DNA of 15,914 bases from an uncultured Erysipelotrichaceae bacterium (GTDB lineage Bacteria; Bacillota_I; Bacilli_A; RFN20; CAG-826): assembly GCA_902791085.1 (NCBI GenBank), contig CADAUN010000011.1, positions 1 through 15,914 of the forward strand, in the 5' to 3' direction. Positions 1 to 5,972 of this stretch are shown one piece after another. Made by a program: the position numbers and the translations under genes. Numbering within the stretch: the stretch's first letter is position 1; every line of letters starts with the position of its first letter. The notes below the pieces were generated by a model. The model did no database searches, was not told the origin of the DNA, and saw only the letters and a program-made list of their open reading frames with translations.

Positions 1-57
1 AATCGCGGCCAAGCAAAGAACTTGGCACTTCGTCAAAACACGATGGGTCTTTTTCAT
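1..57 (-). CDS. 5' end of a gene running off the left edge
   Basis: An ATG at 57-55 opens 19 codons that stay open to the window edge. The readable peptide starts MKKTHRVLTK and continues into a short hydrophobic stretch (VLCLAAI), which looks like the start of a signal peptide or N-terminal membrane segment. A purine-rich AAAAGGA lies about 10 bases upstream, and a good -10 box with an operator-like palindrome lies just beyond it. The function cannot be told from 19 residues. The main support is that promoter, ribosome site and start codon are correctly ordered on one strand. Confidence 0.45.
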   Translation of the reverse strand, partial: MKKTHRVLTKCQVLCLAAI

Positions 58-72
58 AGATATACTATCCTT

Positions 73-106
73 TTACTATTATAGTAAGCGCTTACAACGC
101 TGTAGA
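73..106 (-). promoter_or_regulatory. Promoter with LacI/CcpA-type operator for the left-edge gene
   Basis: On the minus strand a perfect -10 box TATAAT lies at 83-78. A weak -35 (TCTACA, 106-101, 4 of 6 matches) sits 17 bases upstream. The 12-base perfect palindrome GTAAGCGCTTAC at 84-95 lies in the spacer and touches the -10. Its central CG and flanks match LacI-family operators and CcpA cre sites. A second dyad, TTACTAT-T-ATAGTAA (73-87), is centred on the -10 itself. The geometry suggests repression by a sugar-responsive LacI-type regulator or by CcpA; which one is not visible. Confidence 0.6.
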
Positions 107-114
107 ATAGTTTA

Positions 115-148
115 AAAAAAGAAATCGGATTGACTAAAAAAGAAATCG
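115..148. repeat. 13-base direct repeat at 21-base spacing
   Basis: AAAAAAGAAATCG occurs at 115-127 and again at 136-148. A degenerate A-rich copy follows near 155-167. The 21-base period is about two helical turns, so the A-tracts are phased and may bend the DNA upstream of the promoter at 78-106. It could equally be debris of the adjacent insertion element. Confidence 0.5.
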
Positions 149-310
149 AACGGTCGAAAAGGAATGCAAAGGGGCATCAAACTCTGCCCACACACTGCTA
201 AGCCTTAAAAAAGACAAGCTGTTTTCAATCGTCTTACTAATTCAATAAGGATGGGGCAAACTGGTTTCGAAAAAGCGATGCGTTGTTTCTAAAGAAGGCG
301 TTGCGAATTT

Positions 311-334
311 GGTGTGGGTTCATTAGTTAGACAG
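311..334. repeat. IS3-type terminal inverted repeat, downstream end
   Basis: The sequence runs from GGTGTGGG to AGTTAGACAG on the plus strand. This resembles the ends of IS3-family elements, which commonly carry a C/G-rich tip followed by an A/T run and GTTAGAC or GTTGGAC. It lies 35 bases beyond the stop codon of the transposase remnant, where the right end of such an element is expected. Assignment is by resemblance only. Confidence 0.4.
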
Positions 335-368
335 CGTTTCGTAGCGTTCCGCATAGTATAGCACAAGC

Positions 369-677
369 TTAGGCTGAAGATATTGACTGATACTGATTAG
401 GAGACATGTGAAGCCTAAGCTTTATTCGCTCGGAGTTGTACCAGCCGATGTACTTCTCCAACACTTCCCTGAACGAATGGTAATCGGTGTACTCGCATTC
501 GTGCCCGTAGAACATCTCCTTCTTCAGAAGGCCGAAGAAGTTCTCGATAGGCGAGTTGTCGAGGCAGTTTCCCTTTCTCGACATCGACTGCCTGATGCCG
601 TGGCCAAGAACCCAAGACTGGTACATCTTATGGCGGCACTGCCACCCCTGGCCCGAATGCAGAACGGCTGTTAGGGA
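369..677 (-). pseudogene. IS3-family transposase OrfB remnant (C-terminal third)
   Basis: The frame is open from a stop at 680-678 to TAA at 371-369, giving about 102 residues against roughly 280 for a complete IS3 OrfB integrase. It begins with a recognisable VLHSGQGWQ block and continues through SRKGNCLDNSPIENFFGLLK to a terminal MSPNQYQ. That matches the end of the DDE integrase core and the C-terminal tail. The catalytic Glu in the PIENFF segment is kept. The second catalytic Asp, normally in HSDQG, is Gly (GGC at 653-651). No intact OrfA or OrfB N-terminus lies upstream. The fragment is therefore truncated and catalytically dead. An internal ATG at 626-624 is not a real start, because the homology extends upstream of it. 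Confidence 0.85.
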
Positions 678-699
678 TTAGATAAAAATAACCAATTGG

Positions 700-723
700 G
701 GATGCGGACGAAAAGTTGGACTG
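700..723. repeat. Second IS3-type end-like sequence
   Basis: GGATGCGGACG followed by AAAAGTTGGACTG resembles the termini of IS3/IS150-type elements. It lies in the same orientation as the end at 311-334. It shares 13 of 24 aligned positions with that end, including the AGTTRGAC core. It therefore more likely marks the left end of a different, plus-strand element than the partner repeat of the remnant at 369-677. Confidence 0.35.
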
Positions 724-933
724 AATTGAAAGCGCAGGCTATGGGACCTGGTGGAAATCGAAAGAAGGCAAGCGGAGCCGAAGCCGAAGCCCGCGGGAAG
801 GCCAAAATACATCCCAGGCCAGAACCACCCGTGAAGGAGGCACGTTATAAAAGCCAAAAAAGGGTAGAAACAAATCACACATAATGACAATCATCGAATT
901 TTTTATACTATTGTTAAAATATTGCTTTCAAAA

Positions 934-1007
934 CCACGTCACTTTTTCGTGGCATAAAAACAATTCCGCGCCACTTTTTTGGCCTGTAGATTTTTCGAAA
1001 AAGTGGC
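934..1007. repeat. Cluster of CACTTTTT repeats and dyads
   Basis: The unit CACTTTTT appears on the plus strand at 940-947 and 972-979, and inverted (AAAAAGTG) at 998-1005. The first copy sits inside a dyad CCACG...CGTGG (934-938 with 948-952). The second and third form a 10-base stem GCCACTTTTT (970-979) with AAAAAGTGGC (998-1007), with an 18-base loop. TTTTTCGAAAAA at 991-1002 is itself a perfect palindrome. Repeated short units like this occur at IS21-type transposon ends, but no transposase of that family is seen here. Confidence 0.6.
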
Positions 1008-1018
1008 CTTTATAGGCC
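990..1018 (-). terminator. Probable terminator of the catabolic operon
   Basis: Just past the aldolase stop codon the minus strand reads GGCCT-ATAA-AGGCC (1018-1005) and then ACTTTTT. That is a compact GC-rich hairpin followed by a T run. The stem is only five base pairs, so termination may be partial. The larger 970-1007 stem could assist. Confidence 0.5.
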
Positions 1019-1029
1019 GCTTGTCATCT

Positions 1030-1860
1030 TTAATGATTATTGAATATAGAAATTGCGCGTTTGACGTCTTCTTTCATCGCTTTCATCGCTGCGAATTCAA
1101 CGTCATGAAGATAAAGACTATGCCCAGCTTCAATTTCAGCTTTTGCCGCCAAATAGCCAGCTTTTGACATATAAGAATAATAATTGATCTTACGAATGCC
1201 CGCATTGATGGCTTGATGGAATCCTTCTTCGGAAACACCGCTTCCCCCGTGCATCACTAAGGGAATACCTGTGGCTTCGCGACATTTTTTCACCACGTCA
1301 AAATCTAATTTTGGTTGTGCTTTGTAGAAGCCATGCGCCGTTCCAAAAGCGATAGCAAGGGCGTCCACTCCTGTTGCTACGACAAAGGCTTTTGCTTCCT
1401 CTGGTCTCGTGTAGAAATCTTCGGTTTTCGCTCCTTCAGGTTTGGTCACAATACGGCCTAATTCTGCTTCGACTGAGACTCCCATCGCATGGCTAATTTC
1501 CGTAATTTCCTTGGTAAAAGCCAAATTTTCTTCATAAGGAAGAGCTGAGGCATCAATCATCACGGAAGTAAAACCAATCCGTAAAGCCCGGTAAATCATT
1601 TCTTTGGAAGTGCCATGATCCAAATGGACGCAGACAGGAACAGAAGCGTTTCTTGCGACTGCCAACATCGCTGGACCAACCATGGAAATATCATTGTAAA
1701 CATTGTGCACTTCGGCATGGGCAATAATGACGGGACGATGAAGTTCTTCCGCCGCTTTCACAACGGCTTGAAGGCTGTCAAATCCCGTGGCATTAAACAT
1801 GCCGATAGCAGAGCCCTCTGCTTCGGCAATTTTTAAAATCTCTTTCAAATTCACTAACAT
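1030..1860 (-). CDS. Class II ketose-bisphosphate aldolase (fructose/tagatose type)
   Basis: This 276-residue zinc-dependent aldolase would split a ketose 1,6-bisphosphate into dihydroxyacetone phosphate and glyceraldehyde 3-phosphate in the cytosol. The family pattern is complete. HLDHG holds the catalytic Asp81 and zinc ligand His82. Glu133 lies in VEAELG. The other zinc ligands are His176 in GTAHG and His204 in MHGGSG. Asn226 in the GIRKIN segment sits at the phosphate/DHAP site. The start at 1860 is chosen because AAAGGAG lies six bases upstream; an in-frame ATG at 1887 lies inside the preceding gene and has no such site. The start overlaps the kinase stop by seven bases, so the two are probably translationally coupled. 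Sequence alone does not separate fructose from tagatose bisphosphate (FbaA versus GatY/KbaY). The amino-sugar context slightly favours the Aga/Gat-like role. Confidence 0.9.
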   Translation of the reverse strand: MLVNLKEILKIAEAEGSAIGMFNATGFDSLQAVVKAAEELHRPVIIAHAEVHNVYNDISMVGPAMLAVARNASVPVCVHLDHGTSKEMIYRALRIGFTSVMIDASALPYEENLAFTKEITEISHAMGVSVEAELGRIVTKPEGAKTEDFYTRPEEAKAFVVATGVDALAIAFGTAHGFYKAQPKLDFDVVKKCREATGIPLVMHGGSGVSEEGFHQAINAGIRKINYYSYMSKAGYLAAKAEIEAGHSLYLHDVEFAAMKAMKEDVKRAISIFNNH

Positions 1861-2819
1861 AAAATTCTCCTTTCTAGCGAAGCGCATTTTTGCTTCGCCT
1901 CTTCGAAATCACAAAGTCCGCTCACGGCATCGGAAGACGTTAAGGCCATACTCGCAGCAACTTGGGCTGTCTTTAAGATCTCCATTTCTTCTTGGTGGCG
2001 AAGCAAGGACAATAACGCCCCAGCGCAAAAAGCATCCCCCGCTCCAGTAGAACCCTTAATCCATCCGGAAGGCAAACGATAGGAAGGCAAGGAAAAGAAT
2101 CCTTGCTTGCTATCGATGACACCATATTCAGGCGCATGGATAATCACGTGTTGTCTCACGCCTTCTTCGCGTAAACGCTTGGTGATTTCGCCCATGTTTT
2201 GAAATGTGGGCGAAAGGCCTGTCAGTCGGCCTGCTTCCACTTCATTGATGATTAAATCGTCCACATAAGGAAGGCATGGCAACAAAGAGGCGTAATTCCC
2301 TTCGGAAGAACTGACCAAATCAATTGAGGTAGCAATCCCACGTCTTTTTGCCTCTTGCAAAATTTTTCTTCCCTCCCCTTGATCCACTTTTGGAAGCAAA
2401 AGGAAATAGCCTAAATGGAGCCGTTCCACATGGAGGTTCTCCCAAGGAATATCGGAAAACGAAAAATTCGCATTCGCGCCAACATAAGAGAAAAAGGTGC
2501 GTTGCCCGCCAGGAACGGACATCACATCGGTAAAACTGGTGTGATCGTCCGTAATGGACACTGTAGAGCAATCCACGCCGGCTTGTTTCATCTCCTCTAG
2601 AACAAAATGGCCGGCATCATCTTTTCCAACCCGTCCTAAAGCCATCACAGAAAGAGAGGCGTCTAGCCGTTTTAAATCCATGGCAACGTTAGGAACGCAG
2701 CCACCAACCTGTTGGCGAATTTGATGAATCGGCGCTAACTCCCCTTCTTGGGGGTAAGAAGCAATCTCACGGAGATAATCCGTTAAGATGCTTCCAGCCA
2801 CCGCAATGCTTGTCGACAT
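1854..2819 (-). CDS. PfkB-family sugar kinase
   Basis: This is a 321-residue ribokinase/PfkB-fold kinase that transfers phosphate from ATP to a sugar or sugar phosphate. The N-terminal VGGCVPNVA (38-46) is the glycine-rich substrate-binding signature. NEVE (192-195) matches the NxxE magnesium motif. GSTGAGDAFCAG (256-267) is the C-terminal PfkB signature, with the anion hole and catalytic base Asp262. It starts one base after the stop of the NagB-like gene (TAA-C-ATG) and overlaps the aldolase downstream. A kinase directly before a bisphosphate aldolase suggests it makes a ketose 1,6-bisphosphate from a ketose phosphate, as tagatose-6-phosphate kinase does. It could instead phosphorylate a free imported sugar, since no other kinase is present in the window. 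The substrate is not established. Confidence 0.85.
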   Translation of the reverse strand: MSTSIAVAGSILTDYLREIASYPQEGELAPIHQIRQQVGGCVPNVAMDLKRLDASLSVMALGRVGKDDAGHFVLEEMKQAGVDCSTVSITDDHTSFTDVMSVPGGQRTFFSYVGANANFSFSDIPWENLHVERLHLGYFLLLPKVDQGEGRKILQEAKRRGIATSIDLVSSSEGNYASLLPCLPYVDDLIINEVEAGRLTGLSPTFQNMGEITKRLREEGVRQHVIIHAPEYGVIDSKQGFFSLPSYRLPSGWIKGSTGAGDAFCAGALLSLLRHQEEMEILKTAQVAASMALTSSDAVSGLCDFEEAKQKCASLERRILC

Positions 2820-2820
2820 G

Positions 2821-3768
2821 TTAATTGCATTCCGCCACTAACGGTCCGGCTAATTCGCGTAAGAAGAAGAGCTTGCCAGGCAAAGTCGGCATATACGAGC
2901 TCGTGATCCATGGCGTTTTGCCATAATGCAAGCTCATCCAAAGTGACATTCCTTGCCATTGCATGCCTCGTCCTAAAGCGCCGTCACATCCGCCGATGGC
3001 ATAATCGGCTTGTAAGAATAAGCCTGGGCCAATCGTGTTCGCACGGCATGGCACTAAAGAAGTACGGGATTTAAAGCTCGTGATGGCATTTTGTTCCACC
3101 GTCAAAGGCAAAATCTTAGCTCCTAAACGATAAGGTGCTTTTTCCCATTCGGCCGCGCTTTGGTAATCTTCGATGAAAGTGGATTCCCAGAAAGCAATAT
3201 GGCACATTCTGCCAATGCCATAGACCAAAACGAGTTTCGCCCCTTCTTCTTTTAATTTCCGGATCTTTTCTGGATAGGTAGGAAGGTTGTTCTTCGTGGC
3301 AAAATTCCGTTGAGAAGCAGGAACCGTCAATTCCCCTAAAGGATTGAATAAGGCGTGTTCCATCGCGTATTGGAACGAACCAGAGTTCGAAGAAGGAAGG
3401 GTATTCCCTTCTCCATCGGCCCATTCGTCCATGTTAAACGTATAAACGTGCTCGCAAGAGACATGCCACGCTTTTAAGAAATAAACGACCCAGCGATACA
3501 TGCCCATCGGGCCAACCGGGAAAATGAAGGCGATTTTGTGCCCTTCATCCTTGGCTTTCTTGATTTGTAAAGCGATTTCGTGGCCCATATAGGTCTCAAA
3601 ATCAGAAAGACTATCGCACACGATTGGTTCAAAATCCTTGTTCCAATACGCTTCAGGCTTTGTGATGTCTTCGGGCTTGCCGATGCAAGCATCGATTTTC
3701 TCAAAATCCCAGCCTTTTGGGTAGAAGCCTTCTAATGCGCTTCCTTTTACTGTTGAATTAAAATCCAT
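2821..3768 (-). CDS. Divergent glucosamine-6-phosphate deaminase-like (NagB superfamily)
   Basis: This 315-residue protein belongs to the NagB/RpiA isomerase fold. TFNMDEW (110-116) matches the TFNMDEY block of glucosamine-6-phosphate deaminase, including its general-base Asp (Asp114 here). CHIAFWE (189-195) matches GHIAFNE, so the catalytic His (190) and Glu (195) are kept. Asp141 of the E. coli triad, in GNDGH, is replaced by Met188 in GRMCH. The protein is about 50 residues longer than E. coli NagB. The family converts an amino-sugar phosphate to a ketose phosphate plus ammonia. Its position between a deacetylase and a kinase fits that role, but the changed active site suggests another substrate or isomerase-only chemistry. 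The start at 3768 follows AAAGGA with nine bases of spacing; the longer frame to 3897 overlaps the deacetylase gene and lacks a ribosome site. Confidence 0.75.
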   Translation of the reverse strand: MDFNSTVKGSALEGFYPKGWDFEKIDACIGKPEDITKPEAYWNKDFEPIVCDSLSDFETYMGHEIALQIKKAKDEGHKIAFIFPVGPMGMYRWVVYFLKAWHVSCEHVYTFNMDEWADGEGNTLPSSNSGSFQYAMEHALFNPLGELTVPASQRNFATKNNLPTYPEKIRKLKEEGAKLVLVYGIGRMCHIAFWESTFIEDYQSAAEWEKAPYRLGAKILPLTVEQNAITSFKSRTSLVPCRANTIGPGLFLQADYAIGGCDGALGRGMQWQGMSLWMSLHYGKTPWITSSYMPTLPGKLFFLRELAGPLVAECN

Positions 3769-3777
3769 TTTAATTTG

Positions 3778-3783
3778 TCCTTT
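3778..3783 (-). promoter_or_regulatory. Ribosome binding site fixing the NagB-like start
   Basis: AAAGGA on the minus strand lies nine bases before the ATG at 3768. It sits in the 26-base gap after the deacetylase stop and decides against the longer reading from 3897. Confidence 0.75.
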
Positions 3784-3794
3784 CTTGAATCTTA

Positions 3795-4499
3795 TTAAGG
3801 CAACATCCGTTTGGTGGTGCCTTTCAAATAAACTTGGCACATGCGGAAGCCTTCCGCATAGGCTGCTCCGCATTGATATCCCCGATAACGCGAGCAAGTT
3901 TTGACCATGTCGGGGAAATCAATACCGTCATGGTCTTTCATCCATACCACTTGGGATTCGTGGCAACAAAGCATCTTCAGTTTTAAATCAATATAATCGC
4001 TGATATCCACAAATTCAGTCGGGACGAAATTGACGCCGGCCAACGTATCCATGTAATAAATCGGGACGAGTTTAGCGGCTTTTCTCGTTTTGCTCGGATA
4101 ATTCGGCAAAGTCGCCGCGAAAGAGGCATCAAATACCAAACGTGACACTGCCGTGTGATCGGGCATATAGTCATCCGGATTATGTGTAATGATGAAATCC
4201 GGGTTTGCATATTGGATGACATCAACAATGCGATCACGGGCTGCTTTGTTGTTATCAAAGATCTCTAAATCATCGAAACCAGCAGAAATCACTTCGATAC
4301 CAGCCAATTTCCCTGCATTGATGGCTTCTTGGTCACGGATTTTACGCAATTGATCGGGTGGAATCACCACATGACCGAGGTTGCCGGACGAAACGTGGCA
4401 CACGATGACTTTGTCTCCTCGTGCCACACACTTTGCTAGCGTCCCGCTGCAAGCGATTTCAATATCGTCTGGGTGGGCGCCGATCGCTAAAACACGCAT
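3795..4499 (-). CDS. PIG-L/LmbE-family N-acetyl sugar deacetylase
   Basis: This 234-residue protein is a typical length for the PIG-L family of zinc amidohydrolases, which remove acetyl groups from N-acetylglucosaminyl compounds. Known members include MshB, BshB, and the archaeal diacetylchitobiose deacetylases. AHPDD (8-12) supplies His9 and Asp12 as zinc ligands and Asp11 as the likely base. THNPDDYMPDH (105-115) supplies the third ligand, His115. There is no signal peptide, so it acts in the cytosol. AAAGGAG lies seven bases before the ATG. It sits after the Gfo/Idh gene and before the NagB-like gene. This suggests it replaces NagA/AgaA by deacetylating an imported N-acetyl sugar or its phosphate before deamination. 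A role in bacillithiol synthesis (BshB) is less likely, because no bshA or bshC neighbours are present. Confidence 0.85.
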   Translation of the reverse strand: MRVLAIGAHPDDIEIACSGTLAKCVARGDKVIVCHVSSGNLGHVVIPPDQLRKIRDQEAINAGKLAGIEVISAGFDDLEIFDNNKAARDRIVDVIQYANPDFIITHNPDDYMPDHTAVSRLVFDASFAATLPNYPSKTRKAAKLVPIYYMDTLAGVNFVPTEFVDISDYIDLKLKMLCCHESQVVWMKDHDGIDFPDMVKTCSRYRGYQCGAAYAEGFRMCQVYLKGTTKRMLP

Positions 4500-4516
4500 A
4501 CTTTTTCTCCTTTTCT

Positions 4517-5797
4517 TTATTCCTTTAAGGGATCTAAAACAATGGGTTTGCCACCTTGAAGGCGGCTTTCTTCTGCTGCAAAACCAACCAAATGACTCTC
4601 AATGGATTCTTTGATGGTCGTTCGTGTTAAAGATGGTTTATCGCTTGTCAGATAATCCACAAAGTCGCGATAGAGATAATAATCTCCGCCGCCATGACCA
4701 TCATTTAAAGCAATACCGTCTTGATTAAAGCCACCATCTTTGGTGGCATCAATCACTTGCGGCTCTTTGCCAAATTGGGTAAAGGTCAATAAATTGGTAT
4801 CTAAATCACCTTCGATTTCGCCTTTGGTGCCGAATACTTTCACATAACGATAGCATCGTTGCGTAAACGCACACATGGTCAAATGAGCAGTTGAGCCATT
4901 ATCAAACTCCAAATTCACGGATTGATGATCGACCGCATCGTTCAAAGAATGGAAAACACAGCGAGAAATCGGCTCAACATGGTGATCCAATAACGAATTG
5001 ATGTCTTCTCCTTCATAAGCGGCAGTTCCTCCGACTACCATGGTTTTCATGAATTCAGGATAGACTTTATAGGCATTAAATAAGCACTTTTCTTTTGTTT
5101 CTTTTTGGCATTCCGCGCAATAGGTGGAACTTCCTGCAGGCGCATGTTCGGGATTGAAATAATACAATCCGCCATAACTAGAAACCGACACGCAATGACG
5201 GCCAGTCAACCAAAGCAATAAATCTAAGTCATGGCAGCATTTGGCAATGATGGTAGGCGTTGAATCTTCCATGTTTCGCCAAGGACCACGAACATAAGAC
5301 AAGGCAAAATGCCAATAGGCAATGTTCTCGGTTTGATCGATATGGACCACTTCTCCCAAGCTTCCATCCATGATTTTTTGGCGGATGCATTGATAAAATG
5401 GCGAATAACGCAAGACATGTGTCAACATGACTTTCCGGCCTAAACGCAACGCTTTGTCACGAATCTCTTTGCATTGCTCTGCATTCGCTGCAGCCGGTTT
5501 TTCTAAACAAATGTCGTAACCTAAATCCAATGCCCGCATCGTTAAAGCATAATGCTCTGCATCTTGAACGCAAATAAAGATGGCATCACAACATTTTCCT
5601 TGGTCCAAGAAAGCGTCACCTGAGGTAAAGCATTGGCTTTTTGCTAAGCCAAATTGTTCTTGCGCGGCTTTACGAGCGGATTCTGCGACGTCAGCTATCG
5701 CGACAAGTTCCGCCTCTGAATCTTGCTCAATGAGACGAGCAAACATCCTTCCGCGGCTACCAAAGCCAAGAATTGCAAATTTTAATTTTTGTTTCAA
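4517..5797 (-). CDS. Gfo/Idh/MocA-family NAD(P)-dependent oxidoreductase
   Basis: This 426-residue cytosolic dehydrogenase of the glucose-fructose oxidoreductase/inositol dehydrogenase family has an N-terminal Rossmann domain with GFGSRG at 11-16. The family signature EKP lies at 99-101. A helix with KCCHDLD (186-192) carries the probable catalytic His189. Cys227, Cys230 and Cys238 form a cysteine cluster (CAEC, then KEKC) in the C-terminal alpha/beta domain, as in one large subfamily. Such enzymes oxidise a sugar hydroxyl with NAD(P), and some (GH4-like logic, GH109) use this to cleave glycosidic bonds. It is the first gene of the catabolic operon, so it may prepare or cleave the imported saccharide. 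The start is TTG at 5797-5795: AAAGGAG lies eight bases upstream and no ATG is better placed. The exact substrate is unknown. Confidence 0.85.
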   Translation of the reverse strand: MKQKLKFAILGFGSRGRMFARLIEQDSEAELVAIADVAESARKAAQEQFGLAKSQCFTSGDAFLDQGKCCDAIFICVQDAEHYALTMRALDLGYDICLEKPAAANAEQCKEIRDKALRLGRKVMLTHVLRYSPFYQCIRQKIMDGSLGEVVHIDQTENIAYWHFALSYVRGPWRNMEDSTPTIIAKCCHDLDLLLWLTGRHCVSVSSYGGLYYFNPEHAPAGSSTYCAECQKETKEKCLFNAYKVYPEFMKTMVVGGTAAYEGEDINSLLDHHVEPISRCVFHSLNDAVDHQSVNLEFDNGSTAHLTMCAFTQRCYRYVKVFGTKGEIEGDLDTNLLTFTQFGKEPQVIDATKDGGFNQDGIALNDGHGGGDYYLYRDFVDYLTSDKPSLTRTTIKESIESHLVGFAAEESRLQGGKPIVLDPLKE

Positions 5798-5805
5798 GGT
5801 GATGA

Positions 5806-5812
5806 CTCCTTT
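5806..5812 (-). promoter_or_regulatory. Ribosome binding site for a TTG start
   Basis: AAAGGAG on the minus strand is followed by eight bases and then TTG AAA CAA. The strong site and spacing support initiation at TTG, which may dampen expression of the first enzyme of the operon. Confidence 0.75.
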
Positions 5813-5918
5813 ACCTTCTAATGATTATCAGCCAGCAAACCCATGAAATATTTGCTTTTTATCACTATTTTTTTATCCTTTTTTATAATTTCAAAGAAGG
5901 GATAAATAGTCTTCCAAC
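5813..5918 (-). promoter_or_regulatory. Probable promoter/control region of the catabolic operon
   Basis: This very AT-rich gap separates the terminator of the surface operon from the oxidoreductase gene. On the minus strand it holds TTGAAA and TATAAA-like boxes, but no pair has ideal spacing, so no exact promoter is called. An interrupted inverted repeat lies here: ACTATTT...ATCC (5864-5878) against GGATAAATAGT (5900-5910). It is a candidate regulator site. No perfect copy of the 84-95 palindrome occurs here. Confidence 0.4.
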
Positions 5919-5955
5919 CAAAAGAGGCTGCCAGGAAAGCCGCAAGGCAGCCTCT
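5919..5955 (-). terminator. Rho-independent terminator of the surface/uptake operon
   Basis: A perfect 10-base stem, GGCAGCCTCT/AGAGGCTGCC (5946-5955 with 5923-5932), encloses a 13-base loop. On the minus strand it ends in CTCTTTTGG, so the T tract is short. It starts about 17 bases after the stop codon of the metallo-beta-lactamase lipoprotein gene. It cleanly separates the two operons. Confidence 0.8.
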
Positions 5956-5972
5956 CTTTGCTTCAAAAGAGA

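Larger units (their letters stand above)
58..368. other. Intergenic stretch: promoter, A-tract repeats, IS end
   Basis: No convincing gene lies here. The left part holds the promoter/operator of the edge gene. Next come two copies of the 13-mer AAAAAAGAAATCG at 115-127 and 136-148, exactly 21 bases apart. A weaker third A-rich copy lies near 155-167. The right part (311-368) is probably the non-coding end of the IS3-type element whose transposase remnant stops at 369. I see nothing recognisable in 170-310. Confidence 0.5.
678..1029. other. Gene-free stretch with mobile-element debris and hairpins
   Basis: Short open frames exist on both strands but none has a credible ribosome site or family signature. 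A second IS-end-like sequence lies at 700-723. From about 730 to 823 a plus-strand frame reads a Pro/Lys-rich PKPKPAGRPK motif, which recalls the linker after the helix-turn-helix of IS3 OrfA proteins. It is preceded and followed by stops, so at most it is a decayed scrap. The right part (934-1018) holds repeated CACTTTTT units and the terminator of the aldolase operon. Confidence 0.45.

Noticed and set aside
678..890. Short open frames on both strands (62 and 70 residues)
   Set aside because: No ribosome sites, no family signature, odd Phe/Gly- and Lys/Pro-rich composition, and they overlap each other. IS debris explains the sequence better.
934..1018. CRISPR array
   Set aside because: The repeat units are only about eight bases, in mixed orientation, with unequal spacing and no cas genes. 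The pattern is hairpins, not an array.
1861..1887. Longer aldolase start at 1887
   Set aside because: It adds nine residues not seen in the family, lies inside the kinase gene and has no ribosome site, whereas the ATG at 1860 has AAAGGAG at ideal spacing.
3769..3897. Longer NagB-like start at 3897
   Set aside because: It would overlap the deacetylase gene by about 100 bases. A good ribosome site precedes the ATG at 3768 instead.
3795..4499. BshB-type bacillithiol deacetylase
   Set aside because: The fold fits, but no bshA or bshC lies nearby and the gene is embedded in a sugar-catabolic operon.
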